Assembly: GCF_000299035.1 (NCBI RefSeq)
Contig: NZ_AKCS01000005.1
Span: 124,001-188,000, forward strand
Reading direction: 5' to 3'
Length of the DNA: 64,000 nt
Origin: Bacillus bingmayongensis
Lineage (GTDB): Bacteria; Bacillota; Bacilli; Bacillales; Bacillaceae_G
The notes under the pieces are model-generated. The model saw only the letters and a list, made by a program, of their open reading frames with translations, was not told the origin of the DNA and did no database searches. Shown piece after piece: positions 16,057-24,734 of the stretch; the stretch's first letter is position 1; each line of letters begins with the position of its first letter. A program made the position numbers and the translations under genes.

Positions 16057-16254
16057 GGTGTTTCTAGAACATCTTCTACCTATAATAATTCTCATCATAC
16101 TTTGTTAGCTGATGTAATTTAAAATATACATTTAAAAGAACGAGGTATAAAAACAGAACCTGCTTTTGAAAAAGTTCTAGGGATTGATGGAGATCCGTAT
16201 GAACAACTTATTTTATTAGAAAAAAATGAAATTACGGTAAGGAGGCAGACGATA
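16057..16254 (+). pseudogene. Unidentified gene remnant running into the GrpB gene
   Basis: An open frame in phase with the downstream ATG reads TSSTYNNSHHTLLADVI, an in-frame TAA at 16120, then HLKERGIKTEPAFEKVLGI and DGDPYEQLILLEKN. The amino acid pattern is protein-like, yet no start is present. I do not recognise the parent family. It is probably the C-terminus of a gene lost by deletion. Confidence 0.4.
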
Positions 16255-16779
16255 ATGGCTGAAAAAACAAGAATAATAGAAATTATGCCTTATAACCCTG
16301 AATGGAAAACGGAATATAAGAAAATTAAAAAGATGATTGAAGGTTATATCGGTGATTTAATTTTACGAATTGAACATGTAGGGAGCACTTCTATTGAAGG
16401 TTTAGCAGCGAAACCGATTATTGATATTGATGTAATTATAGATAGTTACGATATTTTACCAGTCATCATACAACGATTAGAAAAAGAAGGCTATCAACAT
16501 CAAGGGAATCTAGGAGTTGAAGGACGTGAAGCTTTCCAAAGAACCTATAAAGATGATTTCATGAAGTATCACCTTTATGTTTGTCCAAAGGATGGGAAAG
16601 GTTATTTAGAACATATCGCGTTACGGGATTATTTATCAGCTAACGAGGCTGCACGAAAAGAATATGAAGAACTGAAATATCGATTGGTGGAAAATTATCG
16701 ATATGATATTGATGGTTATTGTGAGGGGAAAACAGATTTTATAAGGAAAATTTTAAATAAAACACTTTACAGTGAATAA
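16255..16779 (+). CDS. GrpB family protein (UPF0157), second copy
   Basis: The 174-residue protein has HVGSTSIEGLAAKPIIDIDV at about residues 41-60 and KTDFIRKIL at the end, the GrpB hallmarks. GGAGG precedes the ATG. It is clearly diverged from the copy at 1357, so it is a separate lineage and not a recent duplication. The role is unknown. Confidence 0.85.
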   Translation: MAEKTRIIEIMPYNPEWKTEYKKIKKMIEGYIGDLILRIEHVGSTSIEGLAAKPIIDIDVIIDSYDILPVIIQRLEKEGYQHQGNLGVEGREAFQRTYKDDFMKYHLYVCPKDGKGYLEHIALRDYLSANEAARKEYEELKYRLVENYRYDIDGYCEGKTDFIRKILNKTLYSE

Positions 16780-16802
16780 GGGGTACGGAAACGATTCGCA
16801 GA

Positions 16803-16994
16803 TTGAGAATTCGGTTTGTTGACTTAGCAGGTACTAAAATTATAGAAAATAGAAAGCCAATTGATTCCTTAACTGAAACAGTTCAAGCTGGAAAGCATGT
16901 TAAAAGAAAAGATGCATTCAGTGTAACTGGAAATGCTCTATATGAAATTTATTATACTGATTTTACATCTGGAACAAAGGCAAAATTAGTATAA
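16803..16994 (+). pseudogene. Possible gene fragment, 63 codons
   Basis: The frame from a TTG reads RIRFVDLAGTKIIENRKPID and ends TDFTSGTKAKLV. It looks like real beta-rich protein sequence but has no ribosome binding site and starts abruptly 23 bases after GrpB. It is likely the tail of a lost gene; the family is not recognised. Confidence 0.35.
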
Positions 16995-17030
16995 TATATT
17001 ACTGATATGATAGTTCATATTTATAAATCA

Positions 17031-17063
17031 AAAGTCCTCTTCCAATAAAGAAGAGGACTTTTC
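17031..17063 (-). terminator. Terminator after MocR gene 1
   Basis: AAAAGTCCTCTTC and GAAGAGGACTTTTC form the stem, at the end of the minus-strand MocR gene. Confidence 0.75.
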
Positions 17064-18508
17064 TATGATTCCATTAACTCTCGAATCATTTTACTTAATT
17101 GGTAGATTCCTTTTGTAAGATCTTCTATAGGTGCATAGCCATACGATAGTCGAATATGCTGATCGGATTCTTCTTCATAAATACGCCCTGGGTTAAGAAG
17201 TATTCCGTTAGATACTGCTTTTGAAAATAGTTTTCTCATTGGAATTTTAGGTTGTATCTTTAGCCATATAAAAAATCCTCCGCTAGGAATAACCCACGTT
17301 GCGATGTCTTTACAATACATATTTAATGCTTGAATCATCACGTTTCTTCGCTCTTTTAACTGCAATCTCACAGATTCTACATGCCGCTCATATAACCCAC
17401 TAGATAACCATTCCGCAGCAACTCTTTGTGATAAAGAACTAGAACCATAATCCGTTTGCATTTTTATATCTGATAATCGTTCAATTACAGGTTCAGGACC
17501 AATAATCCATCCGATCCTTAAACCTGGACTTAGCGTCTTTGATAAACTACCTATATGTAATACATGTCCATGTTTATCCATTGCTTTTAATGGGAGAGGA
17601 GATGGTTCATCAATCCATAACTCACGGTAAATATCATCTTCAATTATAGGGAGTTGTTCTTTCTCACATACTTTGATAAGTTCTTTCCGCCGAACTTCTG
17701 TCATTACAGTTCCTGTTGGATTATGAAAACTAGGAATAGAATATAAAATAGTTTTCTCTCCAGTGTATTTATTTCGTCTAGATAAATTATTTGGTATAAT
17801 CCCTTGATGGTCCATTGATACCCCTGATAAATGCATTCCTGCTGACTGGAATACATGAAGCGAATAGAGGTAAGAAGGTTGTTCAAGTAAAACTGTGGAT
17901 CCCTTCTGTAGAAGACCAACAGATATCAATTGTAAAGCTTGTAAGGCTCCAGAGACAATTAATATTGAAGATGAAGAAACATGAATTCCAAATGATTTTA
18001 CATAATTACTAATAGCTTCACGTAAAGGTAGAAACCCCTTTGGTTCTTCGTATCCGAAAACAGTAAGCTTTTTAGATACTTCTTGTATGACTAACTGCAT
18101 TGTTTCTAATGGGAAAATATCAGAAGCAAGTTCGCCTTTACTAAGATGAATGAATTGTTTATTTGATTCGGCCTCATTAATTTCTTGAACCATTAATTTA
18201 CTAGGTTTATGTAAACCTGCTTTCACATACTCGTTCCAATTAGGCGGGGGATCAGTTGCTAATAATGACCATGTATTATTCGTTACAATTGTCCCCATGC
18301 CCATTTGCCCTCTAATTAAGCCGTCTGCCATTAGTTCTTCTAATGCTGTAATCACCGTACTTCGATTTACATGAAACAACTTTGCTAGTTTTCGTTGGCT
18401 TGGGATTTTACTTCCAATGGGCCATTCACCGTTTGCAATTTTTTCTTTCATATAATCAATAATCTGTTGGTATTTTGGAAGATGTTTATCCCATTTGTTA
18501 TTGTCCAT
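17063..18508 (-). CDS. MocR family regulator (GntR HTH plus aminotransferase fold), pair 1
   Basis: The 481-residue protein has a GntR winged helix at about residues 10-80 (GSKIPSQRKLAKLFHVNRST, then LEELMADGLIRG). A class I aminotransferase-like domain from about residue 115 has the PLP-binding lysine in GSLSKTLSPGLRIGW. MocR proteins use PLP or an amine adduct as effector. It is transcribed away from an EamA transporter gene 150 bases off. B. subtilis ycxCD, ydfCD and ydeKL show the same arrangement, so the transporter is the likely target. AGGGGAG precedes the ATG. Confidence 0.9.
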   Translation of the reverse strand: MDNNKWDKHLPKYQQIIDYMKEKIANGEWPIGSKIPSQRKLAKLFHVNRSTVITALEELMADGLIRGQMGMGTIVTNNTWSLLATDPPPNWNEYVKAGLHKPSKLMVQEINEAESNKQFIHLSKGELASDIFPLETMQLVIQEVSKKLTVFGYEEPKGFLPLREAISNYVKSFGIHVSSSSILIVSGALQALQLISVGLLQKGSTVLLEQPSYLYSLHVFQSAGMHLSGVSMDHQGIIPNNLSRRNKYTGEKTILYSIPSFHNPTGTVMTEVRRKELIKVCEKEQLPIIEDDIYRELWIDEPSPLPLKAMDKHGHVLHIGSLSKTLSPGLRIGWIIGPEPVIERLSDIKMQTDYGSSSLSQRVAAEWLSSGLYERHVESVRLQLKERRNVMIQALNMYCKDIATWVIPSGGFFIWLKIQPKIPMRKLFSKAVSNGILLNPGRIYEEESDQHIRLSYGYAPIEDLTKGIYQLSKMIRELMES

Positions 18509-18548
18509 GCTAAAAAACTCCCCTTATTCATCATAAAAGTACAAAGTG

Positions 18549-18575
18549 GTTGGTTTTTTCCATAAATAACTGGTT
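18549..18575. promoter_or_regulatory. Candidate MocR operator: direct repeats 20 bp apart
   Basis: TTGGTT at 18550 and CTGGTT at 18570 start exactly 20 bases apart in the divergent promoter region. MocR dimers such as GabR bind direct repeats at this kind of helical spacing. Confidence 0.4.
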
Positions 18576-18662
18576 GAAGACATTGTATCAACTATTGAAT
18601 ATGATGGAAAGAAATAATTGGTAAAAGAAAATTGGTTGGCTTTTAAGAGAGGGAGGAAAGAA

Positions 18663-19574
18663 ATGCAGAACAAAAAATGGGATTTTCGTATTTTATCTGC
18701 ACACGGTCTTACTATTATTCTTTGGGGAACAGCCTTTCCAGTGATTCGTTTTGGACTTGAGGCATTTTCACCAGAACATCTAACATTATTGCGTTTGCTA
18801 ATAGCTTCTTTTGTGTTACTTATCTTTGCAGTTATAAATAAAATGCGTTTACCAGAATTAAAAGACATACCCGCAATTTTCATATTAGGTGGCCTAGGGT
18901 TTACTGTATATCATCTCGCATTAAATTGTGGAGAAAAAAGTGTTGCTGCTGGACCAGCGAGTCTAATTATATCAGTTACTCCTATATTTACTGCAATTCT
19001 TGCACTTATATTTTTTGGTGAAAAATTAAGATTAAGTGGATGGATTGGCGGTGTAATTAGCATGATTGGAGTAGCCTTTTTATCATTAGGTGGTGGAGAT
19101 CTACTACAATTAAATAGCGGAGTACTATTTATACTATTAGCAGCATTTTCAGAAAGTCTATTTTTTGTTTTCCAGAAATCATATTTGAAAAAATACGGAT
19201 TTTTGGCATTTACAACCTATACAATCTGGGCTGGAACTTTATTTATGCTTATCTTTTTACAAGGAATCCATCAAGAAATAATAAAAGCCCCTATAGAAGC
19301 GACTCTTAGCGCTGTGTATTTAGGTCTTTTTCCAACTGTATTACCCTATATAGCATTAGCTTACATTACATCTCATTCAGGTGCTTCCGAAGCAACAAGT
19401 TCTCTTTATTTAACACCAGTGATTGCAGGTTTTGTAGCTTGGATTTGGTTAGGAGAAATACCAACTTTCATGGCCATAATCGGAGGGGGTATTACCATGC
19501 TTGGAGTTTTAATTACTCATATAAAATCTATAAATACTCGTGAAGAAAGAACGGAAAAAATCCAATCACTTTAA
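18663..19574 (+). CDS. EamA/DMT family transporter, pair 1
   Basis: The 303-residue protein has ten predicted membrane segments in two EamA repeats. ILWGTAFPVIRFGLEAF opens the first, and SEATSSLYLTPVIAGFVAWI belongs to the end of the second. The start is at 18663, after GGGAGG; the longer frame from 18618 has no site. Members export amino acids, metabolites or drugs. The divergent MocR regulator suggests an amine or amino acid substrate. Confidence 0.85.
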   Translation: MQNKKWDFRILSAHGLTIILWGTAFPVIRFGLEAFSPEHLTLLRLLIASFVLLIFAVINKMRLPELKDIPAIFILGGLGFTVYHLALNCGEKSVAAGPASLIISVTPIFTAILALIFFGEKLRLSGWIGGVISMIGVAFLSLGGGDLLQLNSGVLFILLAAFSESLFFVFQKSYLKKYGFLAFTTYTIWAGTLFMLIFLQGIHQEIIKAPIEATLSAVYLGLFPTVLPYIALAYITSHSGASEATSSLYLTPVIAGFVAWIWLGEIPTFMAIIGGGITMLGVLITHIKSINTREERTEKIQSL

Positions 19575-19668
19575 ACAGGTTCTTACATTTTTTAGTCTTA
19601 ATTTAAAAAGGGAAATACCACAGTTCGCTGAATATAGAAAGAAGATTACAGATTGGAGGTTTTTTAGA

Positions 19669-19710
19669 ATGTCAAATAATCTATTTTGCAAAAGGGATGT
19701 TATAAGATGA
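19669..19710 (+). CDS. Upstream mini-ORF coupled to GNAT, 13 aa
   Basis: MSNNLFCKRDVIR has a perfect TTGGAGG site and its TGA overlaps the ATG of the next gene (ATGA). The GNAT gene itself has a poor ribosome binding site. This suggests translational coupling; the peptide may have no function. Confidence 0.4.
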   Translation: MSNNLFCKRDVIR

Positions 19711-20165
19711 ACATACAATTAAAAATTGTAACAAGAGAAAACTGGGAAGAAGCACTGAAATTACAAGTATCTAAGGAACAATGTCAGTTTGTACCAGCTG
19801 TAGCTGTATCAATTGCAAAAGTATATATTAAACCAGATGGTGACAATGTAGAATATATCCCATTTGCTATATACGATAACGATGTTATGGTTGGTTTTGT
19901 TATGCATGCCTTTGAACCAAACACATCGGACATGTATTGGATTAACGGATTTATGATCGATGAGAATTACCAAAGAAAAGGATATGGTAAAGCAGCCCTA
20001 TCTGAAATGATTAGATGGATTACTAATCGTTTTTCTCAGTGCAAAGAAATTCGACTAACTGTTCATAAAGAGAACATTCCAGCAAAAATGTTATATGAAG
20101 GCTCTGGTTTTGTAGATATTGGTCATGTTTATGATGGAGAACAAGTATATCGTTTATTTGTTTAA
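19707..20165 (+). CDS. GNAT acetyltransferase, diamine/spermidine (BltD-like)
   Basis: The 152-residue protein has the acetyl-CoA loop ENYQRKGYGKAALSEMI (about residues 87-103) and VHKENIPAKMLYEGSGF near the C-terminus. The overall pattern (VSKEQCQFV, IPFAIYDNDVMVGFVMHA) resembles BltD/PaiA-type polyamine N-acetyltransferases. The start at 19707 overlaps the stop of a mini-ORF that carries the strong ribosome binding site. Confidence 0.78.
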   Translation: MNIQLKIVTRENWEEALKLQVSKEQCQFVPAVAVSIAKVYIKPDGDNVEYIPFAIYDNDVMVGFVMHAFEPNTSDMYWINGFMIDENYQRKGYGKAALSEMIRWITNRFSQCKEIRLTVHKENIPAKMLYEGSGFVDIGHVYDGEQVYRLFV

Positions 20166-20195
20166 CTTTAATTAAGAAAAGGCGTGAAACAAAGT

Positions 20196-20534
20196 ATGAA
20201 ATTTAACGAAGTAAAAATCGAAATATATATTCCAGAAGAATACATTGAAACTCTGCGAGATGAACTAAATAAAGTTCATGCTTGTAAGGTAGGAAATTAT
20301 GATCATTGTCTATCTTACAGCACTGTTAAAGGATATTGGAGGCCGCTAGAAAACTCATTACCTTATAATGGAGAAGTTGGTCAAATATGCGAAGGCCAAG
20401 AATGTAAAGTAGAAATAAGGTGCAAACAAGAAATTGTAAAAGACGCACTTGCGGTTATTCATCGAATTCACCCTTACGAAACACCTATGATTTATATTAT
20501 CCCACTATTAAATGAGTATTTTGAACAAGTGTAA
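20196..20534 (+). CDS. Stand-alone NIF3 insert-like (PII-like fold) protein
   Basis: The 112-residue protein has the YqfO/NIF3 insert-domain pattern: VKIEIYIPEEYIETLRDELN, then GNYDHCLSYSTVKGYWRPLE, GEVGQI and HPYETPMIYIIPL. The insert domain folds like PII and CutA proteins and here stands alone without the NIF3 metal-binding domains. A GTG at 20184 is an alternative start. The role is unknown. Confidence 0.75.
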   Translation: MKFNEVKIEIYIPEEYIETLRDELNKVHACKVGNYDHCLSYSTVKGYWRPLENSLPYNGEVGQICEGQECKVEIRCKQEIVKDALAVIHRIHPYETPMIYIIPLLNEYFEQV

Positions 20535-20622
20535 TTGGTTATAGAAGAACAAAAAATAATAATAAAGATTTAATAAAAATAAATGCTATAAAACAGTTAC
20601 TACAAAAGGAGGGGAATCTTAA

Positions 20623-21069
20623 TTGAAAACAAAATTTCATCATATTGTAAGAGGGATAATTATAAAGGATAAAAAGCTTTTAATAGCAAATTACAAAGGG
20701 CATCATTTTTTTCTACCAGGTGGTCATGTTGAATTAGGAGAACCTGCAGAATGTGCATTAATTCGAGAATTTAAAGAAGAAATAGGTATAGATTGTGAAG
20801 TTAAGCGCTTTTTAGGAGTGATTGAAAACCAGTGGCAAGATAGCGAGACACTTCATTATGAAATTAACCATGTTTTCGAAGTCGATAGTAACGACCTACA
20901 TAGTGATATAGCACCGATTTCTAAAGAGTCTCACCTGGCTTTTCATTGGATCATTCCTAATAATAAAAATCTAATTACATATAAAATAATGCCCGAACCT
21001 TCTGTTCAAAGATTAATAGAAAAGGTACAAAAAGAAGATTTATCAAATTGTTGGATTAGCAATTTATAA
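20623..21069 (+). CDS. Nudix hydrolase
   Basis: The 148-residue protein contains a full Nudix box GGHVELGEPAECALIREF followed by KEEIGI (about residues 36-58), which binds Mg2+ for hydrolysis of nucleoside diphosphate derivatives. Translation starts at TTG after AGGAGGGG. The substrate cannot be inferred. A hairpin at 21089 follows. Confidence 0.85.
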   Translation: MKTKFHHIVRGIIIKDKKLLIANYKGHHFFLPGGHVELGEPAECALIREFKEEIGIDCEVKRFLGVIENQWQDSETLHYEINHVFEVDSNDLHSDIAPISKESHLAFHWIIPNNKNLITYKIMPEPSVQRLIEKVQKEDLSNCWISNL

Positions 21070-21542
21070 AGTATTAAGGATGGATATTGGGTACTTAAGT
21101 GTTAATAAAAGTACTTCATAAGTACCCAGCTTATTCTTAATAACCACTAAAGAAAGCTATAATCACGATCAAGTAAAATAACTGATTCGCCTCGATTGTA
21201 TGAAAGAAATAAACCTCAGCCCATGTTCCTACAAAGAATGTAAGATTACTTCCTATATTTACAAATGAAAAATTCATATGAATTTAAATACCATTGTCTA
21301 ATTTCATATTTTTAAATTCTCTCTTATCATTTCGTTTATAAAGATGAATCCAACATACAAGCTATCTAAAAATAGGCACCCGAACAAGTTACACTACCCA
21401 GTAAAAACTCATATTTTGTTGTTGTACGTATTGAAATTAGTTTATTGTCCTATGTTACGCAGATTAAACATGCAAAAAATATAGAAAAGCATCGATGAAT
21501 TTTGCTGGATAGAAGCTTAATTTATAAACGGAGGTCATAAAA
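21070..21542. other. Intergenic region with hairpin and membrane-protein relic
   Basis: GGGTACTTA / TAAGTACCC at 21089-21127 forms a hairpin after the Nudix gene. A minus-strand frame 21137-21277 (starting MNFSFVNIGSNLTFFVGTWA) looks like a two-helix membrane-protein tail but lacks a ribosome binding site. The rest should hold the bacteriocin promoter; I could not pick a clear one. Confidence 0.4.
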
Positions 21543-21788
21543 ATGAATGAGTTTCAACAAGAACTACAATCATTAAACCTAAATGATTATCAGTCTGGAA
21601 ATGTTGTGTATTGGGATCAACAAAACCAATATCCATATTATTATGTTCAAGAAGGTGCTCGTCAATTCGGTGGTTGTGGACGTTGCGGTGGTTGCGGACG
21701 TTGTGGCGGATGTGGACGTTGTGGTGGATGTTTCAGATGTTTCGGCTGTTTTGGCTGTTTTGGTTGCTGGAGCTGGTGGTTCATTTAA
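21543..21788 (+). CDS. Heterocycloanthracin/sonorensin family bacteriocin precursor
   Basis: The 81-residue precursor has a leader (MNEFQQELQSLNLNDYQSG, then YWDQQNQYPYYYVQE) and a Cys-x-x repeat core. The core is four GGCGRC-like units, then FRC and FGC repeats, ending CWSWWFI. This is the thiazole/oxazole-modified (TOMM) precursor type described from B. anthracis and B. cereus as strain-variable. Core cysteines would be cyclised by a cyclodehydratase complex that is not in this window. In this group it is encoded elsewhere. GGAGGT precedes the ATG and a strong terminator follows. Confidence 0.9.
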   Translation: MNEFQQELQSLNLNDYQSGNVVYWDQQNQYPYYYVQEGARQFGGCGRCGGCGRCGGCGRCGGCFRCFGCFGCFGCWSWWFI

Positions 21789-21814
21789 GTTCGAAACATA
21801 GGTAACGTTTTATA

Positions 21815-21865
21815 TGAAAGAAAAGTGCATATACATGATTGAATTGCAAAAGCACTTTTCTTTCA
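21815..21865 (+). terminator. Terminator after the bacteriocin precursor
   Basis: GAAAGAAAAGTGC pairs with GCACTTTTCTTTC around a 23-base loop. Confidence 0.75.
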
Positions 21866-21953
21866 CTTTGTAGAATAGACAAATTAAAGGATAGTTTCTG
21901 TTTCCAACGAATTTAATATTTGATATAGATTTCATATAGAGGTGAACAATACA

Positions 21954-22976
21954 TTGGATACATATCAGAAATTAGTTTCATGGATAGAAGATATAAAAGA
22001 ACGGAATTGTAGTTCTGCAGCAGCACTTTGTATTATGAAAGATAATAAAATAGTACTAGAATATTATAGTGGTAACCATTCAAACTCTCCAAATAGTCCA
22101 AAGGTAACCGTTTCTTCACAATTTAATGTCGCTTCCGCTAGAAAGAGTTACTTAGGTTTAGCAGTTGCTTATGCACTATATGAAGGAAAAATAAAGCATC
22201 TCGACGACTATGCAGCAGATTACTTTGAAGACTATAACAAAAATTTGCTTGGTAAGACAACCATAAGACATTTAGTAACCCATTCACATGGTTTAAATGA
22301 GAATAGAGACGGAACTATTTATCGAGAATTTGAGTCTGGACAAGGATGGGCATATAGAGATATTAACATACGTATGATGACACACCTTATTTATCAACTA
22401 TATAATAAAAGCTTTCCTGAGTTATTAAAAGAACGAATTTTTATACCTGCAGGCTTTAAAGAGACTGGATGGAGAACAAAGTATCACGAAAATTTGGTAA
22501 AGATAATAGTAAATCCTCATGAAGAAGGAGTATGTAGTACTGGGATATTAGATGACGGAACAGAAAAGAATCTTTTTGTTTCTGCCAGAGAATTTGCCTA
22601 TTGGGGGAATTTGCATTTAAATAAAGGGTATATTAATAGAAAACAAATTGTACCGAAAGAGGTCATTGAAATCGCAACAAGTGTCCAAAGTCCAACATAT
22701 CAAAATAGAGATTTACCACAAAACGGATGCTTTTGGTACGTTCAAAACACACCAGCTTTACAAAGCGAACTTGGTGAAAGGGTCCCTAAAGGTTCCTATC
22801 AAATATTGGGCATTACAGGGCCCACCATTTTAGTTATTCCCGAGTATAATGTTGTCGTTGCTAAAATGTATAACAAAAGATATAACTATGGGGGAGACAA
22901 GTATCTGTATTATTTACGAGAATTTAGCAATTTAGTCGCTGATATATTTGCAAAACGATCTTTTACATACCAGTAA
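21954..22976 (+). CDS. Beta-lactamase-family serine hydrolase
   Basis: The 340-residue protein has the class C/penicillin-binding fold motifs. The SxxK motif is SARK (about residue 61), LVTHSHGL follows, and YRD stands in place of the usual Tyr-x-Asn. No signal peptide is seen, so it is probably cytoplasmic. Translation most likely starts at TTG (21954), eight bases after AGGTGA; the GTG at 21942 overlaps that site. Its role may be esterase or peptidase rather than drug resistance. The replaced Asn makes beta-lactamase activity unlikely. Confidence 0.72.
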   Translation: MDTYQKLVSWIEDIKERNCSSAAALCIMKDNKIVLEYYSGNHSNSPNSPKVTVSSQFNVASARKSYLGLAVAYALYEGKIKHLDDYAADYFEDYNKNLLGKTTIRHLVTHSHGLNENRDGTIYREFESGQGWAYRDINIRMMTHLIYQLYNKSFPELLKERIFIPAGFKETGWRTKYHENLVKIIVNPHEEGVCSTGILDDGTEKNLFVSAREFAYWGNLHLNKGYINRKQIVPKEVIEIATSVQSPTYQNRDLPQNGCFWYVQNTPALQSELGERVPKGSYQILGITGPTILVIPEYNVVVAKMYNKRYNYGGDKYLYYLREFSNLVADIFAKRSFTYQ

Positions 22977-23029
22977 AAATATTTAAATTAGGGTATAACT
23001 ACTTTTATACAGAAAAGGAGTGAACCCTT

Positions 23030-23173
23030 ATGAAAAAACAAACTAATAGAAGTAAAAAACAAAACATCAAAGACACAAGCATTGAGCAAAACGCGATTTA
23101 TAGTGATCCAAAAGACGCGTCAAATATGCAAACCGTCCCGCAACCAAAAGATTATGAGGAAATCGAATATTAA
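23030..23173 (+). CDS. Small hydrophilic protein, 47 aa
   Basis: AAAGGAG precedes an ATG that opens MKKQTNRSKKQNIKDTSIEQ, ending KDYEEIEY. It is polar, with a basic N-terminus and acidic C-terminus, and has no hydrophobic part. It is of the same style as the small products at 2740 and 3176. A spore-associated role is possible but not shown. Confidence 0.5.
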   Translation: MKKQTNRSKKQNIKDTSIEQNAIYSDPKDASNMQTVPQPKDYEEIEY

Positions 23174-23327
23174 TTTTTGCTTTTTATAAGACTTTTTTAT
23201 GAAAGAAAAATACATCTTAAGCCTCATAAAAATAAAGACATCATCTGGTACTATATGTATATAAGCATTTGAAAATGTCTTATCTTAACACAGCTTTTCT
23301 ACAATAAATCCGTATATAATCTAATTG

Positions 23328-23362
23328 ACAAAAAGGCGCTTCTGAACGAAGTGTCTTTTTGT
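23328..23362 (+). terminator. Hairpin terminator
   Basis: ACAAAAAGGCGCTTC pairs with GAAGTGTCTTTTTGT in the 300-base gap before the OFA transporter. Confidence 0.6.
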
Positions 23363-23477
23363 TTATTTTATATAATAACTCTAATTTAATTTCCAGTTTG
23401 AAATCTGTATCTTGCATATCATCATGGATATACTAAATTGTGATAAATCATGTCATGATAAGAGAGGGACAGTTCGC

Positions 23478-24683
23478 ATGAAACAAGCATCTGTAAATCC
23501 ATGGCTTATTGTCCTAGGCACAATTATTGTGCAAATTGGTCTTGGAACGATTTATACATGGAGTTTGTTTAATCAACCTTTAGTAAGTAAATTTGGCTGG
23601 GAACTTCATGCTGTGGCTATAACTTTCTCAATTACCAGCTTTTCTTTATCGTTTTCAACTTTATTTGCAGGTAAATTACAACAAAGGATGGGACTTCGTA
23701 AACTTATCGCAACCGCAGGAATTGTTCTTGGGATTGGATTAATACTTAGTTCACAAGTTTCCTCATTATCATTACTTTATTTACTAGCTGGTGTCGTGGT
23801 AGGTTATGCAGATGGTACAGCCTATATCACATCATTATCAAATTTAATTAAATGGTTTCCAAATCGTAAAGGTTTAATTTCTGGTATTTCAGTTTCAGCA
23901 TACGGAATGGGAAGTTTAATTTTTAAATACGTAAATGGCAGGCTAATTGATACAGTTGGTGTATCGGAAGCTTTTTTATATTGGGGCATAATCGTTTTGA
24001 TTATAGTACTTGCGGGATCTTTCTTCTTACGTGAAGCCGCTACGAATGAAACAGTATCATCTGAAACTGTAAGTAGTGATTATTCAACTAGAGAAATGTT
24101 ACGTACAAAACAAGTGTATTTATTATTTTTCATGCTATTTACATCGTGCATGAGTGGCTTATATTTAATCGGTATGGTAAAAGATATCGGAGTTCAACTC
24201 GTAGGCCTTAGTGCAGCAACCGCGGCAAATGCAGTTGCAATGATTGCGATTTTTAATACTGTGGGCCGAATTGTTCTTGGAACATTATCAGATAAAATAG
24301 GTCGATTGAAAATTGTTTCAGCAACTTTTATAATAATTGGCTTATCTGTTTTTACACTCAGTTTTATGAATGTAAACTACGCGATTTATTTTACTTGTGT
24401 TGCAAGTGTTGCATTCTGTTTCGGAGGAAATATTACCATATTTCCCGCAATTGTTGGTGATTTCTTCGGTTTAAAAAATCATAGTACAAATTATGGAATC
24501 GTATATCAAGGATTTGGCTTTGGAGCACTTGCAGGTTCGTTTATTGGAGCGTTGTTAGGTGGATTTCAGCCAACTTTCATTACAATCGGTATACTATGTA
24601 TTATATCCTTTATTATCGCCATTTTAATTCGACCTCCGAGCAAAGAGAAAGAGACACAAAAATTATATCGAAAAGTAGCTTAA
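23478..24683 (+). CDS. MFS transporter, OFA (oxalate/formate antiporter) family
   Basis: The 401-residue protein has twelve membrane segments and OFA landmarks: IGLGTIYTWSLFNQPL in helix 1, GYADGTAYITSLSNLIKWFP with NRKGLISG in the helix 4-5 region, and FFGLKNHSTNYGIVYQGFGF in the C-half. Related proteins carry small carboxylates such as oxalate, formate, lactate or pyruvate. The start is at 23478 after GAGAGGGA; the longer frame from 23412 is not supported. No catabolic partner gene is adjacent. Confidence 0.85.
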   Translation: MKQASVNPWLIVLGTIIVQIGLGTIYTWSLFNQPLVSKFGWELHAVAITFSITSFSLSFSTLFAGKLQQRMGLRKLIATAGIVLGIGLILSSQVSSLSLLYLLAGVVVGYADGTAYITSLSNLIKWFPNRKGLISGISVSAYGMGSLIFKYVNGRLIDTVGVSEAFLYWGIIVLIIVLAGSFFLREAATNETVSSETVSSDYSTREMLRTKQVYLLFFMLFTSCMSGLYLIGMVKDIGVQLVGLSAATAANAVAMIAIFNTVGRIVLGTLSDKIGRLKIVSATFIIIGLSVFTLSFMNVNYAIYFTCVASVAFCFGGNITIFPAIVGDFFGLKNHSTNYGIVYQGFGFGALAGSFIGALLGGFQPTFITIGILCIISFIIAILIRPPSKEKETQKLYRKVA

Positions 24684-24705
24684 TCCCTATAGAATTTGCT
24701 GTAAT

Positions 24706-24734
24706 AAAGAGCCCTTCCTATTAGGGCTCTTTTT
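24706..24734. terminator. Bidirectional terminator
   Basis: AAAGAGCCC / GGGCTCTTTTT between the convergent OFA transporter and the membrane-protein gene. Confidence 0.8.

Noticed and set aside
21583-21805. Two alternative frames across the bacteriocin core
   Set aside because: They are by-products of the repetitive Cys-x-x coding; only the 21543 frame has a start signal and the family leader.
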